From the NCBI RefSeq assembly GCF_025148445.1, contig NZ_CP102270.1, positions 1,504,001 through 1,568,000 on the forward strand: DNA of 64,000 nt, given 5' to 3'. This stretch comes from Eshraghiella crossota (GTDB lineage Bacteria > Bacillota > Clostridia > Lachnospirales > Lachnospiraceae). The notes under the pieces are model-generated. The model saw only the letters and a program-made list of their open reading frames with translations. It was not told the origin of the DNA and made no database searches. Shown piece after piece: positions 43,606 to 53,734 of the stretch. The first letter of the stretch is position 1, and each line of letters opens with the position of its first letter. Made by a program: the position numbers and the translations under genes.

Positions 43606-44583
43606 TTAAATATTGTGATGAACAGGAACGGTATCTTCTGTGATAGGAAGGATTAATGCGTCCATTTCCTGTAATTTCTCAATTATTCTAGGTGTTGCCT
43701 GCAAAGTTGTTTCCCTGTATTCCGAGTCGTGCATAAGCACAACTGATATATCCTTTCCTTCAACACCTCTAATTACATTATTATATATTTCATCAACTGT
43801 CAATTCTTTACTTCCGCCGTCTCCCGATGAAACATTCCAGTCGTAATATACGATATTCTTTTCATCAAGATACTTTATAAAAGTCTGGATGGGAAGTGTT
43901 GTCTGCTGGTTACTTGAACCTCCCGGAAATCTGAATGCAAAAGGAGTAAAACCGGTAAGTTCCGTAAGATAATTGCTAAGGACATCAACCTCCTCCTTAA
44001 AACTATCATAACTCTCGTATACATGACGGTAATCATGAGTGGTTGAATGCATTGCCAGTGTATGGCCTCTTGTAACAATTTCCTTTACATATTCACCATA
44101 TTCAGGTGTCTTGATAACAAAGAAAGTTGCCTTAATACCGTATTGGTCAAGTACATCCAGCAGCTTTTCCGTATTAGCACTCGGACCGTCATCATAAGTA
44201 AGATACACTACCTTACGTCCCTCTGCCAGTGCATTATCTATCTTTTCGGAATCAGAAAGTTCTTTAACCACACTGTCCGTCTCTTTATCTGCACTGCCTT
44301 TTGACGGCATATCGGCACTGTTTACCGCCGGTTTCTTATTATTTCCGGAATCCGGCTCAGATTCCATAACTTTATCCGTAGTCTCTTTCTCCGTTGCATC
44401 CATTGCGGTCTTTATGTCGTCTAACTTGTCTGACAATTTATTGACTTTACAAAATAATATAATACATAACAACGTCGGTAATAAAATAAGCGTAATTACA
44501 ATTCCGATAATAATCTTCTTATATAAATTAATCCGTCTTCGGCGTAACTGTTCCTCAGATATTTCCTTATGTTCGGGTGACAC
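43606..44583 (-). CDS. Membrane-anchored polysaccharide deacetylase (NodB domain)
   Basis: This 325-residue protein has one N-terminal hydrophobic span (about 22-48), a Ser/Glu/Lys-rich linker with a coiled-coil hint, and a C-terminal NodB domain (about 125-315). Catalytic motifs are VYLTYDDGPSANTEKLL (motif 1, D-D), HSTTHDYRHVY (motif 2, metal histidines), FRFPGGSSNQ (motif 3) and VVLMHDSEYRE (motif 5). It probably removes acetyl groups from peptidoglycan GlcNAc or MurNAc outside the cell. The start is GTG with GGAG ahead. Confidence 0.9.
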   Translation of the reverse strand: MSPEHKEISEEQLRRRRINLYKKIIIGIVITLILLPTLLCIILFCKVNKLSDKLDDIKTAMDATEKETTDKVMESEPDSGNNKKPAVNSADMPSKGSADKETDSVVKELSDSEKIDNALAEGRKVVYLTYDDGPSANTEKLLDVLDQYGIKATFFVIKTPEYGEYVKEIVTRGHTLAMHSTTHDYRHVYESYDSFKEEVDVLSNYLTELTGFTPFAFRFPGGSSNQQTTLPIQTFIKYLDEKNIVYYDWNVSSGDGGSKELTVDEIYNNVIRGVEGKDISVVLMHDSEYRETTLQATPRIIEKLQEMDALILPITEDTVPVHHNI

Positions 44584-44754
44584 TTTATTTCTCCTCTTCT
44601 GTTTACAAACTAAACGCGATGATATTATAGCACAGTTTCCTTTCTTTTAGAAGATTTTTTTAGATAAATTTAATATTTGTTTACCTAATCCTTATTTATT
44701 TTCACCTGATTTTATGTTAAAGTATGTAAGATTAAATTAACAAGGGAGGTCAAA

Positions 44755-47385
44755 ATGTTACAGTTAAATAACATAACCAAAGACTATATATCCGGTGATA
44801 CTGTTGTCAATGCCTTAAAGGGCATAAGCATATCTTTCCGTGAACATGAATTTGTATCAATTCTTGGCCAGTCAGGCTGTGGCAAGACCACAATGCTTAA
44901 TATAATCGGCGGTCTTGACAGATATACCGACGGTGACCTGATTATAGGAGGCCGTTCAACCAAAGAATTTAAGGATAAAGACTGGGATTCCTACCGCAAT
45001 CACAAGATAGGTTTTATTTTCCAAAGTTACAACCTGATTCCCCATCAGACAGTTTTGTCCAATGTGGAATTAGCGCTTACATTATCCGGTGTATCCAAAA
45101 CAGAACGTCGCAAACGTGCTGTGGAAGCTCTTGAGATGGTAGGTCTTGGAGACCAGATTAATAAAAAGCCTAACCAGATGTCGGGCGGACAGATGCAGAG
45201 GGTTGCCATTGCAAGAGCCCTTGTCAACGACCCTGATATAATTCTTGCGGATGAGCCGACAGGTGCGCTTGATTCGGAAACAAGCGTACAGATAATGGAT
45301 ATTTTAAAGAAGATTTCAGATAACAAGCTCATTATCATGGTTACACATAACGCTGAACTCGCAGAGCAGTATTCATCTCGAATCATAAGACTCCTTGACG
45401 GTAAAGTAACCGATGATACTGCTCCGTATGAAATACCTGCAGGCAAGGAAATCTCTCCTGTTGCCGGAACTTTGGATAAAAAAAATAAAAAAGAGAAAGT
45501 GTCAATGTCATTTTTTACCGCACTTTCATTAAGTTTTAAGAATCTTCTTACCAAAAAAGGCAGAACATTCCTCACCTCTTTTGCTGGAAGCATAGGTATT
45601 ATAGGTATTGCCCTTATCCTTTCCCTTTCATCCGGATTTCAGGCATACATAAACCGTGTTCAGGAAGATACTGTTTCAACATATCCTATAACCATTGAAA
45701 ATGAAAGTGTGGACTATTCAAGTATGCTTAATTCCATGATGGGCGAGACAGGCACAGTTGAAGATAAGGAAGAAGGCCGGATATATGCTGCCCCTGTTAT
45801 GAGCCAGTTTGTTAATACAATGTCTGCGGAGGTTAAGAAAAATAACCTTTCTGAACTAAAGAAATATCTTGAAAACCCGGATTGCAATATCAGCGATTAT
45901 GTGCTTGATGTACAATACCAGTACGATATTCCTCTCAATGTATATGCAAAAGATTACTCCGGCGGAATTAACAAAGTCAATCCAAGCACATTGTATCAGG
46001 ATATATGGGGTGTAAGCGATGAGACAATGTCATCTTCTCTTGTTTCCTCATTTTCCAACACTGATATGTGGTCACAGATGATTGATAATCAGGACCTGCT
46101 TAATTCACAGTATGACCTTGTTGCCGGTTCATGGCCTGACAATTACAATGAAGTTGTTGTTGTAGCCGATAAGAATCACCAGATTACCGATGTTTCTTTA
46201 TATGCGCTTGGTATCAGGAATTCATCCGAATTAAAAAATATAATGATTAATCTTAACAAACAGCTTGATGATAAAGTAAGCAGCTATAGTTACGAGGATC
46301 TTTTAAATCTCAGATTTAAAGTAGTGCTTCCATCAGCATATTACCGGTATGATGAAGCAACAGGTGCCTACAAGAACATGTCAAGCAGCGAAGATTATGT
46401 AAAACAGCTTATTGACAATGGTATTGAAGTTAAAGTTTCCGGAATTATAGTTGCAAAAGATGATGCTGTTGCTACTTCAATTACAGGCGTTGTCGGCTAT
46501 ACAAAGAACCTTGTAGATTATATTGTTTCGGAAAATAATAAGTCAGATATAGTTAAAGCACAGCTTGATAACCCTGATATAGACGTTCTTACAGGTCTTC
46601 CATTCTCAACGGTTGATATAGACCTTACAATGGATGATATTAATGCATATATAAGTACACTTCCTAAAGAACAGCAGAAAATAATCAGTGCCTACATTGC
46701 CAACCTTTCTGATGATGTAATAATTGAAATGTTCAAAAGCCAGATACAGCAATCAAGTTCAAATACATACAAAAGTAATATTGAAGCACTGGGCTACGTT
46801 ACAACAGATAACCCTTCAAAAATTAATATCTATGCAAAAGACTTTGAATCAAAAGATGCCATTTCAGATATAATTTCAGCATATAATGACAAAGTCAAAT
46901 CAGAAGGTAATGACAGCCTTGAAATTTCATATACCGATTACATAGGTCTTATGATGTCATCCGTAAGTAAAGTTGTTGACGCAATATCTTATGTGCTTAT
47001 TGCCTTTGTATCAATTTCACTTGTGGTTTCATCAATTATGATCGGAATTATTACATACATATCTGTTCTCGAAAGGACAAAAGAAATCGGTATTTTAAGA
47101 AGTATCGGTGCTTCAAAGCATGATATTTCAAGGGTATTCAATGCTGAGACAATGATTGTCGGACTCGTTGCAGGTATAATAGGTATAGGCTTCACGCTTC
47201 TGCTTAACATACCGATTAACATAATCATCAAGAAATTCTCAGGAATTTCAGGTGTTGCGGTTCTTCCGCTTAAGGGTGCGCTTATCCTTATTGCAATAAG
47301 CGTATTCCTCACATTGATTGCAGGTCTTATTCCTGCCAGGGTAGCATCAAAGAAAGATCCTGTTATAGCGCTCAGAACTGAATAA
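44755..47385 (+). CDS. Fused ABC transporter ATPase-permease (MacB/FtsX type)
   Basis: This 876-residue protein joins an N-terminal ATPase with a C-terminal FtsX-type permease. The ATPase has Walker A GQSGCGKT (38-45), signature [15 protein letters not shown] (about 139) and Walker [13 protein letters not shown] (about 162). One hydrophobic span (about 273-296) is followed by a large extracytoplasmic domain of some 430 residues, then three spans (about 740-770, 793-820, 838-862). Related MacB-like systems export peptides or lipids or act as mechanotransmitters. No sensor kinase is next to it, so cargo is unknown. A GGGAGG box precedes the ATG, and a terminator follows. Confidence 0.92.
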   Translation: MLQLNNITKDYISGDTVVNALKGISISFREHEFVSILGQSGCGKTTMLNIIGGLDRYTDGDLIIGGRSTKEFKDKDWDSYRNHKIGFIFQSYNLIPHQTVLSNVELALTLSGVSKTERRKRAVEALEMVGLGDQINKKPNQMSGGQMQRVAIARALVNDPDIILADEPTGALDSETSVQIMDILKKISDNKLIIMVTHNAELAEQYSSRIIRLLDGKVTDDTAPYEIPAGKEISPVAGTLDKKNKKEKVSMSFFTALSLSFKNLLTKKGRTFLTSFAGSIGIIGIALILSLSSGFQAYINRVQEDTVSTYPITIENESVDYSSMLNSMMGETGTVEDKEEGRIYAAPVMSQFVNTMSAEVKKNNLSELKKYLENPDCNISDYVLDVQYQYDIPLNVYAKDYSGGINKVNPSTLYQDIWGVSDETMSSSLVSSFSNTDMWSQMIDNQDLLNSQYDLVAGSWPDNYNEVVVVADKNHQITDVSLYALGIRNSSELKNIMINLNKQLDDKVSSYSYEDLLNLRFKVVLPSAYYRYDEATGAYKNMSSSEDYVKQLIDNGIEVKVSGIIVAKDDAVATSITGVVGYTKNLVDYIVSENNKSDIVKAQLDNPDIDVLTGLPFSTVDIDLTMDDINAYISTLPKEQQKIISAYIANLSDDVIIEMFKSQIQQSSSNTYKSNIEALGYVTTDNPSKINIYAKDFESKDAISDIISAYNDKVKSEGNDSLEISYTDYIGLMMSSVSKVVDAISYVLIAFVSISLVVSSIMIGIITYISVLERTKEIGILRSIGASKHDISRVFNAETMIVGLVAGIIGIGFTLLLNIPINIIIKKFSGISGVAVLPLKGALILIAISVFLTLIAGLIPARVASKKDPVIALRTE

Positions 47386-47398
47386 CATTAACATAATG

Positions 47399-47428
47399 AA
47401 AAAAGGTGGAGTAATTTCCACCTTTTTT
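47399..47428 (+). terminator. Rho-independent terminator of the ABC exporter gene
   Basis: An 11-bp stem around a GTAAT-type loop (47400-47410 with 47417-47427) ends in six T. It lies 14 bases after the stop; on the minus strand the same hairpin can serve the convergent 427-residue gene. Confidence 0.88.
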
Positions 47429-47474
47429 AAAAATAAACATTGATATAAATAAAACTATATATGAAAATGTTGTA

Positions 47475-48758
47475 TTATTTTTTATTGCAATTATCCTCCA
47501 CCACTTTAATTTCTGTCTCTGAAAGATACTTTTTCATGAAGTCAATACTTTCATCGGTAAGATATTTGGCACATCTTTTGAATTCTACTGACCAGCCCTC
47601 TACCCACAGCGAAAAAATCGGTTTAAGTTCTTCTTTTGTGTAATTTTCATTATCAAACGCAAGAATTGCACGATTGAGTAAGTCTATATATTTATCCCTG
47701 TTGCCTTCACATTTGGTAACATTACCGATACTTTCAAGTATTTTCTTAGAGCTGTTATTATTAAAAAGTTCGGGAACATTAACTATTCCGTCAATGGCAG
47801 TTTCCGCAATTTCACAGAACTCCTCTGATGCTTTAGCAATTTCACTTTGAACCTTATATGCGCTTTCAAAGTCTAATTTGCATAATTTATCCGCTGTCTG
47901 ACTAATTCTTATAATAATATTGTTAGTTGCACTTCTTGCATCAAGGAAGCCCATAATTCCAATCTTATCTTTAATCTTTTTAGGAAACAAATCCGTAAAT
48001 CGCATCCTGCTTACCGGTCTGTCAGTTGTATAAATAACAGGATTTATCTGGCTAAGTACAGAAATAATCTCCGTACTATACTCATTTTCCCTTGCGAGAA
48101 AACGCTGTAATCCTCTCCTGTTATTAATAAAAAAGTCCTCGATTATTGATTTATTCCTGATAAATTTAAGTTTCTCGTCCATTTCCGATTCATCGGAATA
48201 ATATATATCAAAATCTGCCGGAAGTTCAAATCTGGCATCCCCAAGAATCCTGTTTAGAATATCATCCTCAGTATCATACCTTGCATATAAAGCTATTTTC
48301 AGTAAAGCTTCGTATTCACCGTTCCTTAATTTTTCAATATTTTCATCTTCAAAAAACATTAAGAATTCATGCTTCTTAACGGCTTCAAAATTATAGTCAT
48401 AGTCCGTGCCTTTAAAAACCGACTTATTAAAGTCATTTGCGAAAAACAGGACATAATCCCACCTCTTGCCCGGTGCTATTTTAAGTGATTCCAGTATATC
48501 ATCTATAAGGTTTTTATAATTTCCATGCTCTGTAATAATTTCCGGCATTAAATTATATGCACTTGCGTAAGTTCCCGTAAATAAATGTTTAAATTTTTTT
48601 GTCTCTTTATATGTAAAATTTCTGTCTCCGATTTGGTATGTTCTGTTCTTCTTATCTGAACCTGATAAGCTCTTTATACTGTTGTTAAACGATGACCACT
48701 CCCTGTCATCAATAACCATATAATCATTCTTCCCACACTTTACTACTACCGCTATCAT
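47475..48758 (-). CDS. Unknown 427-residue soluble protein
   Basis: This charged protein, rich in Lys, Asp, Glu and Phe, has no signal peptide, no membrane span and no motif that I recognise. The N-terminal 50 or so residues look like a small beta domain (MIAVVVKCGKNDYMVIDD). The rest is mostly helical, with NESEMDEKLKF-type helices and LFPKKIKDKIGIMGFLDAR near residue 250. AAGGAG precedes the ATG. It stands alone between the ABC exporter and the end of the butyrate operon, so context gives no hint of function. Confidence 0.72.
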   Translation of the reverse strand: MIAVVVKCGKNDYMVIDDREWSSFNNSIKSLSGSDKKNRTYQIGDRNFTYKETKKFKHLFTGTYASAYNLMPEIITEHGNYKNLIDDILESLKIAPGKRWDYVLFFANDFNKSVFKGTDYDYNFEAVKKHEFLMFFEDENIEKLRNGEYEALLKIALYARYDTEDDILNRILGDARFELPADFDIYYSDESEMDEKLKFIRNKSIIEDFFINNRRGLQRFLARENEYSTEIISVLSQINPVIYTTDRPVSRMRFTDLFPKKIKDKIGIMGFLDARSATNNIIIRISQTADKLCKLDFESAYKVQSEIAKASEEFCEIAETAIDGIVNVPELFNNNSSKKILESIGNVTKCEGNRDKYIDLLNRAILAFDNENYTKEELKPIFSLWVEGWSVEFKRCAKYLTDESIDFMKKYLSETEIKVVEDNCNKK

Positions 48759-48796
48759 TTGTCTCTCCTTCTGACTTCTATAATTTTATGTATAAA

Positions 48797-48826
48797 AAAA
48801 GAGTACCACATATGTGATACTCTTTC
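48797..48826 (-). terminator. Rho-independent terminator of the butyrate operon
   Basis: A 12-bp stem-loop built on the CACATATGTG palindrome with GAGTA/TACTC arms is followed on the minus strand by seven T. It lies 14 bases after the etfA stop. Confidence 0.88.
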
Positions 48827-48840
48827 AATCAAATTAATGA

Positions 48841-49905
48841 TTATTTATTGCTTAATTCAGCCTTTAACTGTGCTGTAAGTGCAGGAACAATCTTATTAAG
48901 ATCACCTACGATACCATAATCAGCTACATCGAAAATAGGAGCAGTCTCATCTTTGTTAATAGCGATGATGATGTCTGATTCTTCCATTCCGGCTGTATGC
49001 TGGATAGCACCTGAAATACCGATTGCAAAATATACATTAGGACGTACTGTCTTACCTGTCTGACCTACCTGAAGATCTTTTGGCTTCCAGCCGTTATCAA
49101 CAACTGCTCTTGAGCAGCTAACCTGTCCGCCAAGAACTTCTGCAAGTTCATCAAGCATCTTGAAGTTCTCTGCTGAACCAACTCCACGTCCGCCTGATAC
49201 AAGGATCTTAGCATCCATGATATCTTTGACATCAGATACAGCTTTAACAACTTCTTTAACAACAACATACTTATTGTTAGGTGTAAAACCAGGATTGAAT
49301 TCAATAACCTCAGCCTTAGCGCCTGCGATTGGGCTGATTTTCTGCATAACACCCGGACGTACTGTTGCCATCTGTGGTCTGTTATCAGGACAAGCGATTG
49401 TAGCGATTGTGTTACCGCCGAATGCAGGACGTGTCATTAATAACTGGTTGTGCTTCTGTTCACTTTCTCTACCAGGAATTGCATTAATTGGGAAATCACC
49501 GATTTCAAGTACAGTACAGTCTGCTGTAAGACCTGTTGCAACTCTTGCTGAAACTGTTGGACCAAGGTCACGGCCGATTGCTGTAGCACCGACTAATACG
49601 ATTTCAGGTTTAAATTCATTAATTACTGATGCTAATGCATGAGCATATGGTTCTGTTCTATATACTTTTAATTCAGGATCATCTACTACGATAACCTTAT
49701 CTGCACCATACTCTGCAAGAGTATCTGCAAGATTCTTTACATCTGAACCAATAAGAACTGCTGTAACTTCTGTATTAAGAGGAGCAGCTAATTCCTTAGC
49801 TTTTCCAAGTAATTCAAAAGCAATACCGCTGATCTCATTATCTACCTGCTGTGCAAATACAAAGACACCTTTGTACTGTGCAATTTCTTCTGGACTCATT
49901 TTCAT
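48841..49905 (-). CDS. etfA: Electron transfer flavoprotein alpha subunit
   Basis: This is a 354-residue FAD-binding subunit of EtfAB. The N-terminal domain contains LVGATAIGRDLGPTVSARVATGLTADCTVLE (about 101-131), and the C-terminal FAD domain contains LVSGGRGVGSAENF (about 233), VGQTGKTVRPNVYFAIGISGAIQH (about 284-307) and the closing INKDETAPIFDVADYGIVGDL. With Bcd it forms the flavin-bifurcating crotonyl-CoA reductase that couples NADH oxidation to ferredoxin reduction. It is last in the operon. Start codons at 49905 and 49899 are both possible. Confidence 0.97.
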   Translation of the reverse strand: MKMSPEEIAQYKGVFVFAQQVDNEISGIAFELLGKAKELAAPLNTEVTAVLIGSDVKNLADTLAEYGADKVIVVDDPELKVYRTEPYAHALASVINEFKPEIVLVGATAIGRDLGPTVSARVATGLTADCTVLEIGDFPINAIPGRESEQKHNQLLMTRPAFGGNTIATIACPDNRPQMATVRPGVMQKISPIAGAKAEVIEFNPGFTPNNKYVVVKEVVKAVSDVKDIMDAKILVSGGRGVGSAENFKMLDELAEVLGGQVSCSRAVVDNGWKPKDLQVGQTGKTVRPNVYFAIGISGAIQHTAGMEESDIIIAINKDETAPIFDVADYGIVGDLNKIVPALTAQLKAELSNK

Positions 49906-49927
49906 ATTTGTTCACCATTTCCTTCTG

Positions 49928-50713
49928 TTAAATGATATGTTTCTCTTTTAATTTACCAACGATGTAGTTAACTGCATCTTCAGGTGAATCAGGAGTAACC
50001 TTCTCTCCGGCACCTTTACGTACTTTATCAGATGCCTTAGCTATCTTTGTTGGTGAGCCGTTAAGACCGAGATTGCCATCTTCAACATCCTTAAGGTCTG
50101 CTCTTCCCCAAACTGTAAAACTTGTGTCACAAGCTTTGAAGATTCCTGCAGGTGTCATATATCTAGGCTCATTTAATTCAGAAAGAGCTGTTATAAGACA
50201 TGGCATTTCAGCTTCTACGATATGATATCCATCATCATACTGACGCTGTACAGTAACTTTGTTTCCATCAACTTTGATATCCTGGGCATATGAAATTACT
50301 GGAATTCCAAGATGTTCTGCTATCTGTGGTCCAACCTGGGCTGTATCACCATCGATAGCCTGACGACCTGTAATTACAAGGTCATAATCAATATTTCTTA
50401 ATGCACCGGCAATTGTTGTTGATGTAGCCCATGTATCAGCTCCACCTAAAACTCTGTCTGTAACAAGGATACCATTGTCAGCACCCATGGCAATTGCTTC
50501 ACGAAGAACATCTTCTGCCTTTGGAAGACCCATTGTAAGTACAGTAACTTCTGCTCCATACTGATCTTTTAATCTAAGTGCTGCTTCAAGACCAGCTTTA
50601 TCATCAGGGTTCATGATTGTAAGCATTGCAGCTCTGTCAAGTGTTCCATCAGGATTAAACTTAACTCCGCCTTTAGTATCAGGAACCTGCTTTATACATA
50701 CTACGATTTTCAC
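49928..50713 (-). CDS. etfB: Electron transfer flavoprotein beta subunit
   Basis: This 261-residue protein has KIVVCIKQVPDTKGGVKF at the start, the ETF-beta signature region VITGRQAIDGDTAQVGPQIAEHLGIP (about 112-137) and a C-terminal arm that wraps EtfA. In bifurcating Etf the beta subunit binds the second FAD and NADH. The start codon is GTG with AAGGAG 9 bases ahead. It lies between bcd and etfA with gaps of about 20 bases. Confidence 0.97.
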   Translation of the reverse strand: MKIVVCIKQVPDTKGGVKFNPDGTLDRAAMLTIMNPDDKAGLEAALRLKDQYGAEVTVLTMGLPKAEDVLREAIAMGADNGILVTDRVLGGADTWATSTTIAGALRNIDYDLVITGRQAIDGDTAQVGPQIAEHLGIPVISYAQDIKVDGNKVTVQRQYDDGYHIVEAEMPCLITALSELNEPRYMTPAGIFKACDTSFTVWGRADLKDVEDGNLGLNGSPTKIAKASDKVRKGAGEKVTPDSPEDAVNYIVGKLKEKHII

Positions 50714-50733
50714 GGTTATTCACTCCTTATAGT

Positions 50734-51888
50734 CTATTTTAATAAATCTGCTGAGATTACCATTCTCTGAACTTCAGATGTTCCTTCGTAGATTTCTGTG
50801 ATCTTAGCATCACGCATCATACGTTCAACATCATATTCTCTGATGTAACCATATCCACCATGTAACTGTACACACTTTGTTGTAACTTCCATTGCAACTT
50901 CAGCAGCAAATAATTTAGCCTTTGCAGCTTCAACAGAGTAAACCTTCTGTGTCATCTTAGTACATGCAGCTTTGTATACTAATAACTGGGCAGCTTCAAC
51001 CTTTGTTGCAAGATCAGCAAGTACAAACTGTGTATTCTGCTGCTGAGCGATTGAACGTCCAAACTGTTTTCTCTCTTTAACGTAATCGATTGTTGTCTCT
51101 AATGCACCTTCAGCAATACCAAGTGCCTGAGCAGCAATTCCGATACGTCCGCCATCAAGAGTATGCATAGCGATTGGGAAACCTTTTCCCTGCTGTCCAA
51201 GAAGATTTTCCTTTGGAATTCTGCAATCCTGGAAAATTAATTCATAAGTAGCAGAGCCTCTGATACCCATCTTCTTTTCTTTTGTACCGAATGTAAAACC
51301 AGGTGTTCCTTTTTCTACGATGAAAGCAGAGAATAATTTTTTCTTTCTTCCCTTCTTATCTTCAACTACATCTGTTACGGCAATGATGATGTAAACATCT
51401 GCATACTTGCCGTTTGTGATGAAACACTTAGATCCGTTAAGAACCCATTCGTCTCCGTCAAGAACAGCCTTTGTCTGAACACCCTGTGCATCAGTACCTG
51501 CACCAGGTTCTGTTAAACCGAAAGCTCCAAGTTTTTCACCTGTTGCAAGTGGTCTTACATATTTTTCCTTCTGTTCCGGTGTTCCGTATGTTAAAATTGG
51601 GTCTACGCAAAGTGATGTATGAGCTGATACAATAACACCTGTAGTACCGCAAACTTTTGATAATTCTTCAACACACATAGCATATGTTAAGATATCACAG
51701 CCCTGTCCGCCGAGTTCCTGTGGAACAGGTATTCCCATGAAACCTAACTTCTGCATTTTCTCAACAGTGCCAACTGGGAACTGTTCAGTCTCGTCAACTT
51801 CCTGAGCGAGAGGTTTTACTTCATTCTGGGCGAAATCTCTGAAAAGAGATCTTGCCATTTCATGTTTTTTGTCTAAAATGAAATCCAT
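50734..51888 (-). CDS. bcd: Butyryl-CoA dehydrogenase
   Basis: This 384-residue acyl-CoA dehydrogenase has the family segments [17 protein letters not shown] (about 129-145) and [13 protein letters not shown], the FAD-site [14 protein letters not shown] segment, and the C-terminal catalytic glutamate in [16 protein letters not shown]. In fermenters it reduces crotonyl-CoA to butyryl-CoA with EtfAB. An AGGAGG box precedes the ATG. It lies between hbd and etfB. Confidence 0.96.
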   Translation of the reverse strand: MDFILDKKHEMARSLFRDFAQNEVKPLAQEVDETEQFPVGTVEKMQKLGFMGIPVPQELGGQGCDILTYAMCVEELSKVCGTTGVIVSAHTSLCVDPILTYGTPEQKEKYVRPLATGEKLGAFGLTEPGAGTDAQGVQTKAVLDGDEWVLNGSKCFITNGKYADVYIIIAVTDVVEDKKGRKKKLFSAFIVEKGTPGFTFGTKEKKMGIRGSATYELIFQDCRIPKENLLGQQGKGFPIAMHTLDGGRIGIAAQALGIAEGALETTIDYVKERKQFGRSIAQQQNTQFVLADLATKVEAAQLLVYKAACTKMTQKVYSVEAAKAKLFAAEVAMEVTTKCVQLHGGYGYIREYDVERMMRDAKITEIYEGTSEVQRMVISADLLK

Positions 51889-51925
51889 TTTGTATAATTC
51901 CTCCTATATATTGCTAATGCTTTAA

Positions 51926-52798
51926 TTATAAAGCATCAACTGGTGTCTTTGTACGGTCAGCATTGTATACATAGAAGCCTCTGCCACTCTTGCAGCCAAG
52001 ATTTCCACCACGAACCATCTTACGAATGAGTGGACATGCACGATACTTGCTGTCGCCTGTTTCTTTATAAAGAACATCCATAATAGCAAGGCAGATATCA
52101 AGTCCTACGAAATCACCTAATTCAAGTGGTCCCATTGGATGATTAGCACCAAGCTTCATAGCTGAATCAATTCCTGCGATATCAGAAACACCTTCCATCT
52201 TAATGAAAGCAGCTTCGTTAATCATTGGAATTAATATACGGTTAACAACGAAGCCGGCAGCTTCATTAACCTGTACAGGAGTCTTACCGATTTCTTCTGC
52301 AATCTTCTTTATTGCTTCTACTGTAGCATCAGGAGTATTTACGCCTGCAATTACTTCGATAAGTTTCATACGGTCAGCAGGATTGAAGAAATGCATTCCT
52401 ACCATTGGACGTGTAAGTCCGTTTCCGATTTCTGTAATTGAAAGGCTTGATGTGTTAGAAGCGAAAATACATTCAGGCTTAGCAATCTTGTCTAATTCAG
52501 CGAATGTTGTCTTCTTAACTTCCATATTTTCAAATGCTGCTTCTACGATTAAATCACAATCTGCGCAAAGATCTTCTTTGAGACCTGGAGTGATTCTGGC
52601 AAGGACGGCATCAACTGTTTCCTGTGTCATCTTTCCTTTTTCAACTAATTTTGCGTAGCCTTTAGCGATTTTATCCTTTCCGCCTTCAGCCCATTCCTGC
52701 TTAATATCGCAGAGAGCTACTGTGTAACCATCAACCAAAGCAAATGCCTTTGCAATTCCCTGGCCCATAGTTCCTGCACCAATAACGCCAACTTTCAT
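51926..52798 (-). CDS. hbd: 3-hydroxybutyryl-CoA dehydrogenase
   Basis: This 290-residue enzyme has the NAD-binding GAGTMGQGIAKAFAL near residues 7-21, the HFFNPADRMKLIEVI active-site segment with the catalytic histidine (about 137), GFVVNRILIPMINEA and the C-terminal DFVGLDICLAIMDVLY. It reduces acetoacetyl-CoA to 3-hydroxybutyryl-CoA. It lies 32 bases after crt and 37 before bcd. Confidence 0.97.
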   Translation of the reverse strand: MKVGVIGAGTMGQGIAKAFALVDGYTVALCDIKQEWAEGGKDKIAKGYAKLVEKGKMTQETVDAVLARITPGLKEDLCADCDLIVEAAFENMEVKKTTFAELDKIAKPECIFASNTSSLSITEIGNGLTRPMVGMHFFNPADRMKLIEVIAGVNTPDATVEAIKKIAEEIGKTPVQVNEAAGFVVNRILIPMINEAAFIKMEGVSDIAGIDSAMKLGANHPMGPLELGDFVGLDICLAIMDVLYKETGDSKYRACPLIRKMVRGGNLGCKSGRGFYVYNADRTKTPVDAL

Positions 52799-52830
52799 GT
52801 TGCGACCTCCTAAAATTGTATTATTTTTGA

Positions 52831-53661
52831 TTATTTATTCTGAAAAGGAACAACTTTTAACTTTTTTTCTTTATCTTTTTCAAGAAAGTTGCCCATACCA
52901 GCCTTTTGATCTTCTGTCTCAAAGCAGTTACCGAATAATTTCTCTTCGATTACAATTGCATTGTCCATATCTGTCTGAAGACCATCATTAATTGCTTTCT
53001 TGCAGTTACGAACTGCAATAGGCGCCTGTGCTGCAATTCCTGCAGCCATTTTCTTTGCCGCTGCTATAAGATTTTCCTGTGCAGTAGCAGTTACATTACC
53101 TGCTTCATCAACTGTAGCAGTATATACGTCATTAACAAGACCGATTCTGTAAGCATCTGTTGCTTTGATATTGCGTGCAGAATAAATCATCTGTTTTGCC
53201 ATACCGGCACCAACAAGTCTTGCAAGTCTCTGTGTTCCGCCAAAACCAGGTGTGATTCCAAGTCCTGCTTCAGGCTGTCCGAATACTGCATTTTCTGAAC
53301 AGATTCTGATGTCACAGCTCATAGAAATCTCGCAACCGCCGCCGAGTGCGAATCCGTTTACGGCCGCAATTACAGGAATTGGGAATGTCTCTATCATTCT
53401 GAATACATCATTGCCCTTCTTACCGAATGCTTCACCTTCTGCCTTTGTAAGTGTGCTCATCTCTCCGATATCTGCTCCGGCAACAAATGACTTTTCGCCT
53501 GCGCCTGTTAAAATAAGGCAACGGATTTCTGATAAATCCACACTCTTGAATGTTGCATCAAGTTCTTCGAGAACCTGGCTGTTTAAGGCGTTTAATGCCT
53601 TAGGTCTGTTGATTGTAATTAAACCAACGTGTCCTTCAGTTTCGTATGTAACGAATTCCAT
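52831..53661 (-). CDS. crt: 3-hydroxybutyryl-CoA dehydratase (crotonase)
   Basis: This 276-residue enoyl-CoA hydratase fold protein has the CoA-oxyanion segment SFVAGADIGEMSTLT (about 62-76), NGFALGGGCEISMSCD with one catalytic Glu (about 102-117), and the second Glu in FGQPEAGLGITPGFGGTQRLAR (about 126-147). It makes crotonyl-CoA. The version is slightly longer than the usual 260 residues because of a short insert around NDVYTATVDEAGNVTATAQE. A large hairpin (53693-53728) separates it from thl. Confidence 0.96.
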   Translation of the reverse strand: MEFVTYETEGHVGLITINRPKALNALNSQVLEELDATFKSVDLSEIRCLILTGAGEKSFVAGADIGEMSTLTKAEGEAFGKKGNDVFRMIETFPIPVIAAVNGFALGGGCEISMSCDIRICSENAVFGQPEAGLGITPGFGGTQRLARLVGAGMAKQMIYSARNIKATDAYRIGLVNDVYTATVDEAGNVTATAQENLIAAAKKMAAGIAAQAPIAVRNCKKAINDGLQTDMDNAIVIEEKLFGNCFETEDQKAGMGNFLEKDKEKKLKVVPFQNK

Positions 53662-53692
53662 ATCAATAGTCTCCTTTTATATATTACACAAC

Positions 53693-53728
53693 AATAACTG
53701 TCATCCCTGTCAGGGGATGGCAGTTATT
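53693..53728 (-). promoter_or_regulatory. Strong intercistronic hairpin between thl and crt
   Basis: A 15-bp stem (53693-53707 with 53714-53728, one wobble/mismatch) has a 6-base loop. It begins within a few bases of the thl stop and lacks a T-run on the minus strand. It is more likely to protect or process the mRNA, or to attenuate between thl and the following genes, than to terminate. Confidence 0.7.
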
Positions 53729-53734
53729 ATTTAA

